From NCBI GenBank assembly GCA_964617665.1, contig CAZUAH010000002.1:23085-87084 (forward strand): a stretch of 64,000 nucleotides of DNA, written 5' to 3'. A program made the translations under genes and the position numbers. Below, one piece after another: positions 35,085-44,727 of the stretch. Source of the stretch: JADHUC01 sp964617665 (lineage in GTDB: Bacteria; Planctomycetota; Planctomycetia; Pirellulales; Pirellulaceae). The notes beneath the pieces were generated by a model. The model was not told the origin of the DNA and did no database searches. It saw nothing but the letters and a program-made list of their open reading frames with translations. Each line of letters starts with the position of its first letter. Position 1 is the first letter of the stretch.

Positions 35085-38000
35085 TCAGAAGAAACCACCG
35101 GTGGGTTGGGGCTGTTGCGTGGATAATTCGGCGGCGCTATCCTCGCGGCTTTCGGCGCGATCTGCGTCCTTGTCTCGGCCGGCGGCACGGTACGCTACGA
35201 CCAACTCTTCTCGTGCGACGCGAGGTAGATATTGGCCCTCGCGGAGCAGTTGCTCGCACGCTTGAATCACGCGAGAGGCCTCATCGGCCCGGTTCCAGAG
35301 ACGCAAGGCCCAGCCGAGTCGTGCATCATCCAGTCGGCCCGATTCGTAGACCTTCCAGGCCAAGTCTGCCGCCAGCTTCGCGTCGCCGGTCAATTCCGCC
35401 TGTCGGAGATATAGCTCGGCGGCCAAATCCTCGTCTTCGGTCTTTGAGGCCAACTGGCCTGCCATCGTAGCGTGCGCGGAGGTCTTCAGTTCCGCGCGCA
35501 ACGCTCGCAGGCAATCGCGACGTTGCAGTGAATCGGTCGGCTGGAGTTCGGCCGCTTCCAGGAGCTTCTCGCACCGCCCGATGCCCTGACGCGCGACAGA
35601 CCAGCGGAGCAGAAGCGAATAGCGCGCCGCGGGGGGCAGTTCTTCATCGGCCAACACCGCATGGAACAGTCGTTCCGCCGGATCTCGTTGAGCGTATCGG
35701 ACAAGGACCTCGGCCATGGCCGCTAGGTCGTCCGTGTGGGTACTATCGTCCGACGCCCATGCTTCGGCTGCCGCGATTGCATCGGCCTCCCGGCCCAGTC
35801 CCAGCAGCATTTCGACTCGCATCCGCTCGAGCACGGTCTTTCGGGCAGCGCTGACGCCCAAGTCCAACGCCCGTTCGGCGTGTCGCAAAGCGTCCTCGCG
35901 CTCGTCCAGTTCGGCGGCCACCTGGGCCAACCGATCGCAATCGTCGGCCGACCGCTCGGACTCGGGCCGTAATACGAGCAGCGCATATATCTGTTTATCC
36001 GACAGCGAGGGAAAAGCGTCTTGCGAAACGCAACGTATCACGTCTGGCAGGCTGCTTTGCATGACCTTGGACAGTTGATCCAGCTTGCGCTCCGAGGATC
36101 CAAGACGGGGATCGTTTTCGACGATCCATGCATCCAACAGTCGAACCAGCGGATGCGTTGCACGATCCTCCGGCAGACGACGCAACCGCCGAGCAGCTTC
36201 GCTCCAATCGAATTCTCGCATCGCTGCCAGAGCTTCCGCCAGCGGGGGATCAAGCGTGGCCCCTTGCGCGCGAAGATCCAGGTGCAGGTAGCCGTCCCAT
36301 CCCATTGTGGGTTCGGGTACCTGGGCAACGTTCACATCCGATGCGACCAGCTCCCAGCGGGCCAACTCGCGAATCTTCTCGTCCACCAAGACGGCCGATC
36401 GGAACCCCGATAGCGGTCCGCCTTCGTTACGATCGGCAAACAGAATCCGCGCGATCAGGTTGCCTCCAACGTAGGCTTCCCAGGCCGACACCTGACCATC
36501 TCTGTCCGTGTACCCGATTCGCAGATACGTTTCGGCGTCCGGTGGTACATCATTCGGCCTGAGACGCAGCCATACAAGATCCTTGTCTCGATCAGACGTC
36601 TCGTTCGTCGCCGCGACCGCGGTCACTTCAAACAGACGAGCGATTTCACGATTTGTCCGGTGCGGCAGCCAAGGTAGTCGTACATCCAGAATTCGCCGAA
36701 ACGCCTCGGCGCTGACACTGTGTTCCACCAGTTGCAGGCCCGTCCAGCCGACGGCGGCGGCGTCACCTTCGGTGCGCAAAATGCAATGCGGCCACCGGCA
36801 CTCCAGGCGGCTGCCTCCACGGTGAATAGAAAACTCGTTTTGAGTCCCGTCCGATCCTGTCCGGCGCCACTTCCACAGCCCTGCCGCCGGATCGTGCCGG
36901 ACGCGCAGCAAGTCCAGTTCCTTCGGCTCGGGCTGAGGCAGTTCCGATAAGAGCCGCGGCGCATACAGATCTGGGCCGCCCGACTTGCCATCCGCGCGGT
37001 GCGCCATGCCCAGCGTTGCGGTTTCCCACGGCCGGCTTCCATGCACAGCCTCGTAACGGCTGCGACGGAACAAGGTCAGCAACCATGAGACCTCGTCGTG
37101 CACGTCCGCCGTCTGCGAGACGATCAGTGCCATGCGAACAATCTCTGCCTCGATGCTGCCAGGTCCGCCAACCGTGTCCCATTCGATGGGCTGGACCGTG
37201 GAGCAGATCAGATCGATGAGAGTATCGAAGTCCGGCCTGCCGGGACTGTCCGTTGTGAGAGGATCGACCGTCGCGGGGCGGCCACCGAGCTTATCGCCCA
37301 ACTGTGGCGGCATCGATCGCAGTCGCTCAAACAGAGCTTCAACCTTATCGTGAACCTCGGCAGTTTGAGCAAATACGAAATCGAGTGTATTGGGGAAGAA
37401 CTCGATGCTGCCAGGTCCACCCACTGTATCCCAGCCATGGGGATCGATGGTGCTGGTCACCGTATCCATGATACTGTCCGTGTCATAGAAGTATTGCTGC
37501 TCGGGCGATTCCGGAGTCGACGCATCGGCTACGAGGCCCGTTTCAGAACCAGACGGTGATTGACTGCCGGAGACTGCCACTTGGCCGGCATCTCCGCCGC
37601 TGGAAAGCCCCATGGCGGACGCCGACGTCGCCCCAAAAGCACCGCCGGCCATGCCGCCCATACCGCCGCCGAATCCGGCGCGAGCAGCACCACCCGAGCC
37701 CATGCCCATACCTCCCATGCCTCCGCCCATGCCTCCCATACCACCCATCGCACCGCCGAAGCCGCCCATGCCGAAGCCCATCGTGGGAGATCCAAACCAG
37801 GCCGGCGGCGCAACCGGCCAGGTGTCCGCCGGGAATTCGTACAGGATGCCACGTCCCGAATGTAGGCGTACTTCCAGTCGCTCTTCGACTTCTTCCGGTG
37901 TGGTAATCACCAAGGCTTCGTCCTGTACCGCAAAGGTCAGATCCAGTTCGTCAAGGATCCATTGCAGAGCCTCTTTCACCGGAACGTCTCGATATTTGGC

Positions 38001-41000
38001 CGTGATCGGCGTGTCGATTCCAATGCCCATGTCGTCCAGCGCCTTTTCATCCAGCAACACGACATCGTTCAAGAGCCCGGACAGATCGTCGGCCACTTCC
38101 TCCAGCGGCGCTTCCATGTACTCGAAGGTCATCGTTCGCTTCAGCTTCGCTCCGATGCGTTTGCGGGCGGTCTCCAGGCGGTCCATGTAGGGATCGTTCA
38201 ACGATGCCAGCGGCGCGACGCGGTCCGTATACAGCAGATCCGCCACCGGATAGACCTCGGTGGTCAGCCGTTGCTCCGCACCTTCCGTCGTGGTAATTAA
38301 CATACGGTGCGGCTCTTCGATCAACACTAACCCCATCGGCCGCAATAGATGACGCGTGCAACTCCGCAGTGACAGGCGGGCCCCGCGGCGTCGTTCCAGT
38401 TCGACCTTGGACGCAGCCGGGCGAACGGCCTTGGCGACTGGTGGAAACTCGGCAAACGGATCGCCGCCGCCAAAGGGATTCTTCGGAGAGTCCAATGCTC
38501 CCGAGCCAAAGGGATCCATCGACTCCACACTGCGAGTCTTCCGTCCTATCGGGACGTCCACACCAATTCCCCAGTCATCCAGGGCCCGTCTGTCCAGCGA
38601 AACATTCGCTCCGGTCAAGTCCGCCAGCACAGATGCAAATGCTTCCAAAGTGCGGCCGTTACTCAACGAGCTTAGGCTGATTTCTTTCAGTAACGCCTCT
38701 GCGTGCGGATGACGTCGAAGAAACTCGGGGCTCGCACGAAAGGTCGAACCTTGCAGCGGAAGCACGCTTGGCCGGAGGTCCCACCGAGCTGTCAGCAAGT
38801 CGGGGTCCATCAGCCTATGACGTGACCCCCGCGGCCCGTCCAACGCCTGCGACCGTTGGAGCTCGCGAATCTGTCGGTCCAACTGGGCGTATTCTTTCGA
38901 CGCGACGGCCTGCTTGGAACTAGCCACGCCGCGTAACAGCCTGCTTGCCTTGGAGAGATCGTCTTCCGCCAGGGCCTCTTGCGCGTTCTCCAAGGCTTGC
39001 TGGAACCGTTCGTCGGACGTGCGGGGCCCTCGGGAGGGCGTGACCGCAGCCAGCCAGTCCCGTGGCAGCGGCTCCGTATTCAGCGCATCGGCCGGCTTCC
39101 AGTAGCGGTGGCGGACCAGGCGGTCGATGTTCCATCGCTCGTAGTCCGATTCGCTTTCCAGCACCAGAAACGCCGTGTACGGCGACAGCAGACTCCACTC
39201 CTGCGATAGGGCAATGATCTGCTCGGGCAGGTCCTTTTCGGTCGGCTCCAGATTCCGCAGTTGTTCCAGACGCCGCTGCGCCCAAAGCCGGCCCACAAAC
39301 ACATCATCCGCCTTCTCTGCATTAGACAACGTCCAGTTCTTCGTCACTGCCTTCGACCCACGGCCGAGTTTGATCGCCAGCTTCACCTGCTGGCTCTGCG
39401 GCATCCGCCCGTACACAAAAAGCGGCTCGCCGGGGATCCAAGCCGCCGGCCAGTACAGATCATCAGACTTTGCCCCTTCCACGGTGACTTGACGGACCAT
39501 CTCCGGCGTTGGCAGTCCGGTCAACAGCCATTGAAACAGCGCTCGTTGCCCCCGCACATCGCCAGTCAGATCGAACCACAGCCCGCCGCTCGCCGCGGCC
39601 ACCGACTTCAGATCCACCGCGAGATGCTCGGCACGCTGCACGGCAACGCCAACCAAAGCGGCCCCGGTCTCCTCGAGCGAATCAGGCAAGAACCGTTGGG
39701 CTTGGCCGAACTCGTCGCTACCATCGCCCACGTAAATAACCAACCGTCGCCGGTTCGTTTGATTCTCGAACGCTTGTACCGCTTCGCGCAGGCAACTGTC
39801 CAGATCGGTCCCACCCAACGAAAACTCCTGATCCAACCGCCGGAGCGCCTGAACCAACTGATTCGTCTCGGGCCCGTGGGGCGTAAACCAACCCTCGTGC
39901 AAGGGACGCACGGCCACGTCGGCACAGACCAAGCGCACACGGTCCTCTGGTCGCAGGCTCCGGACGATCCGGTGTACTGCGCGGCGTACCGGCTGCAGGT
40001 TCTTCATACTGGACGAAGTATCCACAACCAGCAACACATCGGCTGGCAACGTTTCTGCCTCAGACGGCACGGGCGGAATCTCCGCCAGGAAGTACATTTC
40101 CTTCTGCCGTGCCTTCTTGCCTCGCCTGTTACGCTGCTTCGATACCGGCTTGGCGACATAGCTACGGAGAGCGGCCGGGCGGTCCGTCCGTTTGGCGAAG
40201 CTTAGCACCAGGTCTGTTTCCGGCTGGTAGTTCCGCTTGTGGAACTCCAGCCCAATGGCACTGTCGTTTCGGTCTTGAATGATCAGGTTCGGGTGCGATG
40301 CGCTTGTGATGGACTCCTTTGGAATCGCGCCGAGAATAGTGCCCGAGATACGGAAATCCCAGACCGGCTCCAGATCGGACAACAGCGGCAAGCGGAATTG
40401 ATACCTTCCAGCCAGCGACTCCAGCGGCAACGTGTAGTCCAAGAGTATCCGCTTTTCATCCCTGGCAAAGATCGGGAACACCCGCATCTTGAACAGATTG
40501 TCGCCGATCTGTTCCAGGATCGCGGGGTCCCGCTTGCGGTTGACGATCGTCTGGTAGATCTGCGACGCCCGCTTCCGTTCGATCAGCTCGCCCTCGATCA
40601 AGTCCGTCGGCGTGACGTACATGGCGAAACGACTGACCGACGCTCCGTGAGGCAAGTTGAAGATGAATTGCCCCTCTTGCTGGCTGCTGAACGGGTTGTA
40701 GAACGACTGGTCGATTTGCACTAGCGCAACCGGCGGCTGAATCACCACATTCACATGATATCGGGCAACGTTCAAACGCACGGGCGAATTGCTCTGCGTA
40801 TCCTGGATCATCAGTTGCCCCAGCCCCTGGGACCGCCGACACACGGTTTTCCAAGCCGCGATGCGATCACGATCCGCTTGGACCAGCGGTTGGGATGACA
40901 AGGTCTTCCGCTGGACGTCCCAGGTAATGGTGGCTGGTGTGGTGAACTCACGGAGGTCACCATCTGCACGCGAAACGTGGGCCGATCCTTCTACCAGTGT

Positions 41001-41429
41001 TAGGGCGGTCATAGACGAGCTATCGACGGTCGCTTCCAGCACTGAGTTCGCGGCTGGTGTAGCCAACAACGTATCGACCGCCAGCGACCAGCCAGACTGG
41101 TCCCCCGTTGACAGCAACGCTTGTCCCCAGTCGATCGCTACCTGCTGGCCCGGCGCATCCCATCGTGCCTGCGAGGCCGTGCCCAGGTGCAATGTTCCCT
41201 CGGGCAGTCGAATCAGGCAAGGCCCATCCGCAGCCGTTCTAAGCAGGCAATCCTGCGGCAGTGTGTCGCCAGGGCTCAGAATCCGCCATAAACCGGACGC
41301 AGCACCGTCTTCGCTGACAGCCAGTACCCCAGACCCCTGGCCCAGTTTGGGTTTGGTGGCCTCAGCCCCTGTGGCAATTGGTGAGAAGACGAGAAGAGCC
41401 GCGACCAACGTGCAGATTATCCTGGACAT
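35085..41429 (-). CDS. Giant secreted FecR-like/VIT/VWA/STN-like/TPR protein
   Basis: 2114 residues from the ATG at 41429, which opens a signal peptide (MSRIICTLVAALLVFSPIATG). In order: a FecR-like domain (about 30-180), a VIT domain (about 213-345), a VWA domain with the metal site DTSSS (near 470), a helical linker, two secretin/STN-like units sharing the phrase ALDDWGIGVDVPI / ALDDMGIGIDTPI (about 945-1150), a Gly/Met-rich stretch (about 1213-1266), two tandem units with WDTVGGPGSIE (about 1340 and 1420), and a long C-terminal part ending in TPR-like helices. VIT-VWA proteins act in surface adhesion or protein complexes. The combination of parts is unusual; function unknown. Confidence 0.85.
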   Translation of the reverse strand: MSRIICTLVAALLVFSPIATGAEATKPKLGQGSGVLAVSEDGAASGLWRILSPGDTLPQDCLLRTAADGPCLIRLPEGTLHLGTASQARWDAPGQQVAIDWGQALLSTGDQSGWSLAVDTLLATPAANSVLEATVDSSSMTALTLVEGSAHVSRADGDLREFTTPATITWDVQRKTLSSQPLVQADRDRIAAWKTVCRRSQGLGQLMIQDTQSNSPVRLNVARYHVNVVIQPPVALVQIDQSFYNPFSSQQEGQFIFNLPHGASVSRFAMYVTPTDLIEGELIERKRASQIYQTIVNRKRDPAILEQIGDNLFKMRVFPIFARDEKRILLDYTLPLESLAGRYQFRLPLLSDLEPVWDFRISGTILGAIPKESITSASHPNLIIQDRNDSAIGLEFHKRNYQPETDLVLSFAKRTDRPAALRSYVAKPVSKQRNRRGKKARQKEMYFLAEIPPVPSEAETLPADVLLVVDTSSSMKNLQPVRRAVHRIVRSLRPEDRVRLVCADVAVRPLHEGWFTPHGPETNQLVQALRRLDQEFSLGGTDLDSCLREAVQAFENQTNRRRLVIYVGDGSDEFGQAQRFLPDSLEETGAALVGVAVQRAEHLAVDLKSVAAASGGLWFDLTGDVRGQRALFQWLLTGLPTPEMVRQVTVEGAKSDDLYWPAAWIPGEPLFVYGRMPQSQQVKLAIKLGRGSKAVTKNWTLSNAEKADDVFVGRLWAQRRLEQLRNLEPTEKDLPEQIIALSQEWSLLSPYTAFLVLESESDYERWNIDRLVRHRYWKPADALNTEPLPRDWLAAVTPSRGPRTSDERFQQALENAQEALAEDDLSKASRLLRGVASSKQAVASKEYAQLDRQIRELQRSQALDGPRGSRHRLMDPDLLTARWDLRPSVLPLQGSTFRASPEFLRRHPHAEALLKEISLSSLSNGRTLEAFASVLADLTGANVSLDRRALDDWGIGVDVPIGRKTRSVESMDPFGSGALDSPKNPFGGGDPFAEFPPVAKAVRPAASKVELERRRGARLSLRSCTRHLLRPMGLVLIEEPHRMLITTTEGAEQRLTTEVYPVADLLYTDRVAPLASLNDPYMDRLETARKRIGAKLKRTMTFEYMEAPLEEVADDLSGLLNDVVLLDEKALDDMGIGIDTPITAKYRDVPVKEALQWILDELDLTFAVQDEALVITTPEEVEERLEVRLHSGRGILYEFPADTWPVAPPAWFGSPTMGFGMGGFGGAMGGMGGMGGGMGGMGMGSGGAARAGFGGGMGGMAGGAFGATSASAMGLSSGGDAGQVAVSGSQSPSGSETGLVADASTPESPEQQYFYDTDSIMDTVTSTIDPHGWDTVGGPGSIEFFPNTLDFVFAQTAEVHDKVEALFERLRSMPPQLGDKLGGRPATVDPLTTDSPGRPDFDTLIDLICSTVQPIEWDTVGGPGSIEAEIVRMALIVSQTADVHDEVSWLLTLFRRSRYEAVHGSRPWETATLGMAHRADGKSGGPDLYAPRLLSELPQPEPKELDLLRVRHDPAAGLWKWRRTGSDGTQNEFSIHRGGSRLECRWPHCILRTEGDAAAVGWTGLQLVEHSVSAEAFRRILDVRLPWLPHRTNREIARLFEVTAVAATNETSDRDKDLVWLRLRPNDVPPDAETYLRIGYTDRDGQVSAWEAYVGGNLIARILFADRNEGGPLSGFRSAVLVDEKIRELARWELVASDVNVAQVPEPTMGWDGYLHLDLRAQGATLDPPLAEALAAMREFDWSEAARRLRRLPEDRATHPLVRLLDAWIVENDPRLGSSERKLDQLSKVMQSSLPDVIRCVSQDAFPSLSDKQIYALLVLRPESERSADDCDRLAQVAAELDEREDALRHAERALDLGVSAARKTVLERMRVEMLLGLGREADAIAAAEAWASDDSTHTDDLAAMAEVLVRYAQRDPAERLFHAVLADEELPPAARYSLLLRWSVARQGIGRCEKLLEAAELQPTDSLQRRDCLRALRAELKTSAHATMAGQLASKTEDEDLAAELYLRQAELTGDAKLAADLAWKVYESGRLDDARLGWALRLWNRADEASRVIQACEQLLREGQYLPRVAREELVVAYRAAGRDKDADRAESREDSAAELSTQQPQPTGGFF
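37630..37790 (-). repeat. Low-complexity Gly/Met-rich coding repeat
   Basis: The DNA is a degenerate array of short units built on GGCATGGGC-type codons that encode runs such as GGMGGMGGGMGGMGMG inside the giant VIT/VWA protein. It gives a long false Pro-rich frame on the other strand. The array is likely prone to length change. Confidence 0.6.
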
Positions 41430-41875
41430 TGCAACATATTTCCTCGGAACAGAATTGTCCTGGCAATGCCCTGGAATTGCACAAGACCACCCCAATTATG
41501 CAGTGTTCTGCCGAATTGATGCAAGAGTTTCCGTGGGGCGAGGTACGGGAGGCGGGATTCGAGATACGAGATTCGCGATACAGGATTCCAGATTCGCTGC
41601 CAGCCAGTGATTCTGATGTCCAAGCAGTGTTGGCAGACGAGAACCGCCGTTAGCAACACCGCTCAGTTCCCACTTATCCCGCATCTCGTATTCCGCATCC
41701 CGCAGCGGTCGTTGCCCAGTGATCTGAAGTCGTCTATTCTGACATGTTGAAACGTAATTCTCGACAAGTCACCGTCTCTTGGGAGAGCACGGTTTGCAGC
41801 GGTGGCCAGATACCACCGGGAGACGACGCTGGAGCGCGCGGCGTAGTTGCATGTGTGTACAGAGGACCAAACGAC
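41430..41875. other. Intergenic region with degenerate 'GAGATACGAGATT' tract
   Basis: Between the divergent giant gene and the zinc-ribbon gene. 41540-41590 holds a degenerate tract (GGATTCGAGATACGAGATTC and variants) and 41684-41705 holds its rough reverse complement (CATCTCGTATTCCGCATCCC). Coding-like sense is weak here. No promoter was recognised. Confidence 0.45.
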
Positions 41876-42334
41876 GTGGGACGCCACTGCAAAATCTGCG
41901 GACGAGACCGCCCCAACGAGCACTTTGGCGGCAAGGGACGCAGAAGTCATGTCTGCAAGAAGTGCCGGAAACGGCCGAAAGCGGAAGTCGAGCGTATCGA
42001 GCTCGAACTGGAAATCACGGGTTTCTTGGAGCAATCGAACATCTCCGCCAAGAACATAAGACGACTTGAGAGCTTAATGACATCCGCCGTGACCGGCATC
42101 GCCGATCTGGCCTCTCTGGTCTTGGCCGTGGCCCGAGTCAAGCCGCACAAGCGGCGGCGTTTCAAGTTTCTGGCACGTAACGACCGCCCGCTGCTGAATA
42201 GACTCATCCAGAGTGGTTTGCTGGATGGATACATTGACGACAACATTGCGGACCTGGATCACGATGACATGGAGGCATTCTTTCATGAGGCGTTCGATTG
42301 CGGCCAGGAAGAATTCGACGACGCTGAGTGCTGA
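41876..42334 (+). CDS. Small zinc-ribbon protein, function unknown
   Basis: 152 residues from a GTG at 41876 with GAGG upstream; an ATG at 41744 would add 44 residues of low coding character, so the later start is preferred but not proven. The protein opens with a treble-clef-like zinc ribbon (HCKICGRDRPNEHFGG, then HVCKKCRK: two CxxC pairs). The middle is a Leu/Ile-rich helical segment (LESLMTSAVTGIADLASLVL) and the end is acidic (DDMEAFFHEAFDCGQEEFDD). Small cytoplasmic proteins of this form occur in planctomycetes without known role. It stands alone, upstream of a secreted pectate-lyase-like gene. Confidence 0.7.
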   Translation: MGRHCKICGRDRPNEHFGGKGRRSHVCKKCRKRPKAEVERIELELEITGFLEQSNISAKNIRRLESLMTSAVTGIADLASLVLAVARVKPHKRRRFKFLARNDRPLLNRLIQSGLLDGYIDDNIADLDHDDMEAFFHEAFDCGQEEFDDAEC

Positions 42335-42457
42335 TTCGTAGATGGTCCGTTTGCAGCGCGAAACATGAAGGACCGCTGAGTGCGTTTCTCTGGCCAAGAG
42401 CCGGGATCCCAACACTCAGATGCCGATAACTCACACCGTTCAGAAAGGGAGTACGAC

Positions 42458-44713
42458 ATGAAACGAACCATCGGTTTGATCAGCGCGGTCTTGTGCTTTG
42501 CTTTGATGTTGTTGTATCCAGCGAGGCTCGACGCTCTGGAACTGCCGCGGCTCGATTGGGAACCACGGTCCGATTGGCTAAATGTGCGGGATTACGGCGC
42601 GAAGGGAGACGGCAAGACTGATGATTCCTCGGCGTTACAGAAAGCATTCGACCAGATGACCAGCGGCTCGTCCATCTACCTGCCGAAGGGAACGTACCGC
42701 GTGACGAAGACCGTCACGCTGACGGGACCGGTTACTGGTGTGCTGGTCATCGGGCACGGGCGCGATACGACACTCGTCTGGGATGGACCGAAGGGCGGCA
42801 GGCTCTTGCACGACGACGGTGTGTCTACGTCGCGCTACGTTGGGATCAACTTCGACGGGAAGGGCAAGGCGGCCATCGGCTTCTACCATCATTCGATGAA
42901 TCGTTTCGAGACGGAAGTGCTGCACCAGCACCTGGCTTTTCGTAACTTCACCGACGCCGGTCTGCTGGCCGCCAAGGGCGACCGTTATGCGCTCGCGGAA
43001 ACGACGTTCGACAACTGCCTGTTCGAGAATTGTGGGCGGGGTGCGGCTTTCATCAGTTTCAATGACTACAACTGGACGTTCGACGGTTGCGAGTTCCGGC
43101 AGTGCGGTTTGGGAATCGAGTGCCGGCACGGCAACTTCTACGCCCGTAACTGCCATTTTCAGGACAGCCGAACCGTCGACATTCTGGCTCAGCCCGAACA
43201 CGGCTGTTCGATACGCCGCTGCACGTCGACCGGATCGCGGCAATTCCTCGATTTCGCAAACTCCGTTTCGCCGATAACAATTCAGGACTGCCGCATCGAC
43301 GGTTGGAAAAGTCCCGACGGCACAATGCGGCTGAACGGCGCGCCGGTGATCCTGTTCGATTGCTCGTTCTCGAATCCGCCGAACGTCGACGCGCCGATTC
43401 GAGCGTTGAATGCCGCCCAGCGTTTGATCGTGTCCGAAAACGTTGCGGAAGGTTGCGAGAAGCTAGTTGCCGGAGAAAACCAGCAGTTTGTGTACGTCGT
43501 ACCGCCGGGTGAACGAGAAGGCTGTCTTACTTCCGCCGACCAACGGTTCTTCCGCGAGACGGCCCGCATTCCTGGCAAAGTCTTCGACGCCCGGCGCGAC
43601 TTTGGGGCGAAAGGCGATCGAAGGGCCGACGACACGGCCGCTGTGCAGAGCGCGATCAACGCCGCGCGGGCTCATGGCCGAGGGGCGATTGCCTATCTTC
43701 CGGCCGGGTCCTACAAGATCACCAAGACGTTGACCATCACGGGCAAGGACTACTATGTGGGCGGCAGCGGCTTTCGCACGCAAATGGTTTGGGGAGGCGA
43801 AGATGGCGGAACCGTGGTCGCAATCCGCCAACCGGATCACGTGACGCTGCAGCACATCGCCATTGGAAACCACGACAGCGGCCAAATGAACAACGGCATC
43901 GACGTACTGCAGACAGGCGCGGGCCGGCCTTCCGACATGACTTACGACGGCGTGTTCGTCTACGGGATGTACCAGAAGCAACCGTTTCGCAAAGGACTGC
44001 ACTTGAACGGTCTGGGGCCGAGCGAGACGGTGGTGATCTCCGGCGTCCAGGGTAATATCCGAGTGATGGACTCCGCTGCGGCGACGATCCTCGCACGGAC
44101 TTCCTTTGAAGGCTCGGTCATCGTCGAAGGGAAGGATCGTCGGCGGGACGGATTCCTCGGCTTTCTCACTCGTCTGTCGACAATCACACGCCACGGCTTG
44201 TACGTGCGGGACAATCATAGTGTCGTCATGAGCGACTTCTATATCGAACAGGCGGACAATGGCTTCGTATTCGAAGGCTCGCCGAGCCAGGCTCCGGGAC
44301 GCATTACGTTGCAGGGCGGGAAACTCCAATTCAACGTGCCTAAGGACAAGCCGACGGAAGGCACGGCGATGACCGTGCGCAATTACAGTGGTCAGATCTT
44401 CTTCGGCCACAACCAATTCTACGTCGAGCCGCCTGATGTCCGGATTTCGCATACGGGAACCGCATCCACGGACTTGTTCGTCCTGGCCAGCCTGTTCTAC
44501 CGAACAAAGCTTGATGTGAAGGGCGACAAGAGCCTGAAGGTAAGACTGGCGGGTAATCAGGCCATCGGCGAGGTGACTGCCGATGGTGACGTCACCTATT
44601 TGAAATCTGCTGACACCGCCCCGCAAGAGAGCCTGCCGCAACTCTCCCGAGCCCTCGACGATCTTCGCCTCTTGGGCGAAATCGACCTTCGGCTGAGCCA
44701 TTCGGAGAACTAG
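42458..44713 (+). CDS. Secreted tandem pectate-lyase-3 (GH28-related) beta-helix protein
   Basis: 751 residues from the ATG at 42458, with GGGAG six bases upstream and a signal peptide (GLISAVLCFALMLLYPARLDA). It carries the Pectate_lyase_3 opening twice: VRDYGAKGDGKTDDSSALQK near residue 40 and DFGAKGDRRADDTAAVQSA near residue 400, each followed by YLPKGTYRVTKT / YLPAGSYKITKT. So it is two beta-helix domains in tandem, as in fungal exo-beta-1,3-glucanases and phage tailspikes. Polysaccharide cleavage is likely; the linkage is not known. It converges with the GH32-like gene after 14 bp. Confidence 0.88.
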   Translation: MKRTIGLISAVLCFALMLLYPARLDALELPRLDWEPRSDWLNVRDYGAKGDGKTDDSSALQKAFDQMTSGSSIYLPKGTYRVTKTVTLTGPVTGVLVIGHGRDTTLVWDGPKGGRLLHDDGVSTSRYVGINFDGKGKAAIGFYHHSMNRFETEVLHQHLAFRNFTDAGLLAAKGDRYALAETTFDNCLFENCGRGAAFISFNDYNWTFDGCEFRQCGLGIECRHGNFYARNCHFQDSRTVDILAQPEHGCSIRRCTSTGSRQFLDFANSVSPITIQDCRIDGWKSPDGTMRLNGAPVILFDCSFSNPPNVDAPIRALNAAQRLIVSENVAEGCEKLVAGENQQFVYVVPPGEREGCLTSADQRFFRETARIPGKVFDARRDFGAKGDRRADDTAAVQSAINAARAHGRGAIAYLPAGSYKITKTLTITGKDYYVGGSGFRTQMVWGGEDGGTVVAIRQPDHVTLQHIAIGNHDSGQMNNGIDVLQTGAGRPSDMTYDGVFVYGMYQKQPFRKGLHLNGLGPSETVVISGVQGNIRVMDSAAATILARTSFEGSVIVEGKDRRRDGFLGFLTRLSTITRHGLYVRDNHSVVMSDFYIEQADNGFVFEGSPSQAPGRITLQGGKLQFNVPKDKPTEGTAMTVRNYSGQIFFGHNQFYVEPPDVRISHTGTASTDLFVLASLFYRTKLDVKGDKSLKVRLAGNQAIGEVTADGDVTYLKSADTAPQESLPQLSRALDDLRLLGEIDLRLSHSEN

Positions 44714-44727
44714 TCCGGTCGCCTCCA

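Noticed and set aside
37556..38190. Proline-rich plus-strand frames
   Set aside because: They are antisense of the Gly/Met-rich repeat of the giant protein, so the low complexity explains them.
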